Under the pieces are notes generated by a model that was not told the DNA's origin, did no database searches, and saw only the letters and a list, made by a program, of their open reading frames with translations. The position numbers were made by a program, and so were the translations under genes. Shown piece by piece: positions 6,158 through 7,086 of a stretch of DNA of 7,086 bases (position 1 is the stretch's first letter; each line of letters starts with the position of its first letter). This DNA is from Desulfonatronovibrio sp. (GTDB taxonomy: Bacteria > Desulfobacterota > Desulfovibrionia > Desulfovibrionales > Desulfonatronovibrionaceae): positions 1-7,086 of the forward strand of contig PWPY01000195.1 in the NCBI GenBank assembly GCA_003558575.1, read 5' to 3'.

Positions 6158-7086
6158 ATGAACAGCAGCTTATTTCCTGATTAAAGAGGCAGACTGAAGT
6201 ATAAATGCCTTGGATGTGGACAGGATTACTCAATAGAAAGACTTCATTACACCTGTCCCGAGTGTTCAGGAGTATTTCTTCTTCAGGACGAATCCTTTGA
6301 CAGATTGAAAGATACTTCTGGTAAAAAATGGCAGGAAGTATTTGATCAAAGAGCAGCTACCAAAAAAAGAAGTCTTTGCGGCATATTCAGATTTTACGAG
6401 CTCCTTGCCCCAGTAGTTGAGGAAGAAGATATAATTTATCTCGGTGAAGGCAATACTCCTGTAATACCGGCCAGTAATCATCTTGAAGCTAAGCTGGGGC
6501 AGAAGTTTGCCTTTAAAAATGACGGTCAGAACCCCAGTGCTTCTTTTAAAGACAGGGGAATGGCCTGTGCATTCTCATACCTCAAGAAACTCATAAGGGA
6601 AAAAAACTGGGATCAGGTCCTTACTATCTGCGCATCTACTGGAGATACCTCAGCTTCAGCAGCCCTTTATGGTGCCTATGTGGGCGCTCCTGTTAAATCC
6701 GTGGTCATTTTACCTCAAGGCAAGGTTACAAGCCAGCAATTATCTCAGCCACTGGGCAGTGGTGCCAGAGTAATTGAACTCCCGGGTGTCTTTGATGACT
6801 GCATGAAAGTTGTTGAGTACTTAGCTGATAATTTCAGGGTGGCCCTGCTGAACTCCAAGAACGCCTGGCGTATCCTGGGGCAGGAAAGCTATGCTTTTGA
6901 GGTTGCCCAGTGGTATGACTGGGATATGAAGGATAAAGCCATGTTTGTGCCCATTGGCAATGCTGGAAATATTACCGCGATTATGGCCGGATTCCTCAAG
7001 TTAAAAGAACTGAATATAATTGATACTTTGCCAAGGATCTTTGGGGTGCAGTCCAGCCACGCAGACCCGGTCTTTAGATATTACCA
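6158..7086 (+). CDS. thrC: Threonine synthase, 3' end beyond window; in-frame TAA at codon 9
   Basis: ThrC converts O-phospho-L-homoserine to L-threonine with pyridoxal phosphate, the last step of threonine synthesis, in the cytoplasm. The frame encodes an N-terminal zinc ribbon (C17-L-G-C20 and C33-P-E-C36, counting from ATG 6158 with the stop as position 9). The PLP lysine is K131 in N-P-S-A-S-F-K-D-R. It continues with C-A-S-T-G-D-T-S-A-S-A-A and the phosphate-binding P-I-G-N-A-G-N-I-T-A-I. The frame is open from 6185 to the window edge. ATG 6158 gives M-N-S-S-L-F-P-D, then TAA 6182-6184, then R-G-R-L-K-Y-K-C; relatives as I recall them read F-P-x-Y-R-G at this place, so the TAA replaces a Tyr codon. 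No ATG, GTG or TTG lies between the TAA and the zinc ribbon. CTG 6194, behind AAAGAGG 6183-6189, is the only plausible alternative start; TTG 6305 would delete the ribbon. Confidence 0.9.
6182..6184 (+). other. In-frame ochre codon near the thrC start
   Basis: TAA lies in the same frame as both the ATG at 6158 and the intact downstream thrC frame. A single change of the last base to T or C would restore tyrosine. TAA is used as a normal stop by glmU and rny in this window, so codon reassignment is not a likely explanation. Confidence 0.85.

Noticed and set aside
6182..6184. Reassigned stop codon as explanation for the thrC TAA
   Set aside because: glmU and rny end in TAA at the expected protein ends, so TAA still works as a stop in this organism.
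6266..6481. Minus-strand ORF of 71 aa
   Set aside because: It is antisense to the conserved threonine synthase frame, without a start signal or recognisable protein features.

Overview
The window looks like a chromosomal housekeeping region of a sulfate-reducing deltaproteobacterium (Desulfobacterota, Desulfovibrionales-like, with a moderate, AT-leaning composition). The basis is gene content and protein style: zapA followed by 6S RNA, an RNase Y gene, a type-2 tyrosyl-tRNA synthetase, a UbiA/MqnP-type prenyltransferase and a zinc-ribbon threonine synthase whose sequence resembles Desulfovibrio ThrC as I remember it. No database search was possible, so the taxonomic call is an inference. All genes lie on the + strand.

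Layout. 1-1113: 3' part of glmU (UDP-GlcNAc synthesis). 1119-1298: a 59-residue coiled-coil protein, ZapB-like, too short for a routine ORF cut-off. 1298-1573: zapA, overlapping the previous stop by one base. 1592-1781: 6S RNA with a complete canonical fold. 1782-2184: about 400 bases without a convincing gene, the long leader or spacer before rny. 2185-3744: rny (RNase Y). 3772-4965: tyrS. 4966-5167: a gap almost filled by an inverted-repeat element. 5168-6034: ubiA-family prenyltransferase, probably the menaquinone (futalosine pathway) enzyme MqnP. 6035-6157: short gap with a weak terminator candidate. 6158 to the window end: thrC, threonine synthase, cut by the window edge and carrying an in-frame TAA at its ninth codon.

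The genes serve core functions: cell-wall precursor supply (glmU), Z-ring assembly (zapB-like and zapA), global control of transcription (6S RNA) and mRNA decay (rny), translation (tyrS), respiratory quinone synthesis (ubiA/mqnP) and amino-acid synthesis (thrC). glmU, the coiled-coil gene and zapA are tightly packed and probably co-transcribed.

Two things stand out. First, the tyrS-ubiA gap is a 188-base block bounded by 17-base inverted repeats (16/17) and a 7-base direct repeat, TAGATAG. Removing the block and one repeat copy restores a 12-base operon-like gap with the tyrS stop and ubiA ribosome-binding site intact, which suggests a MITE-like insertion. Inside it is a 125-base, nearly symmetric, multi-segment palindrome. 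Second, thrC has a TAA exactly where the family appears to carry a conserved tyrosine (F-P-x-Y-R-G), although the rest of the frame is intact. I see no defence system, CRISPR array or other large new system here.
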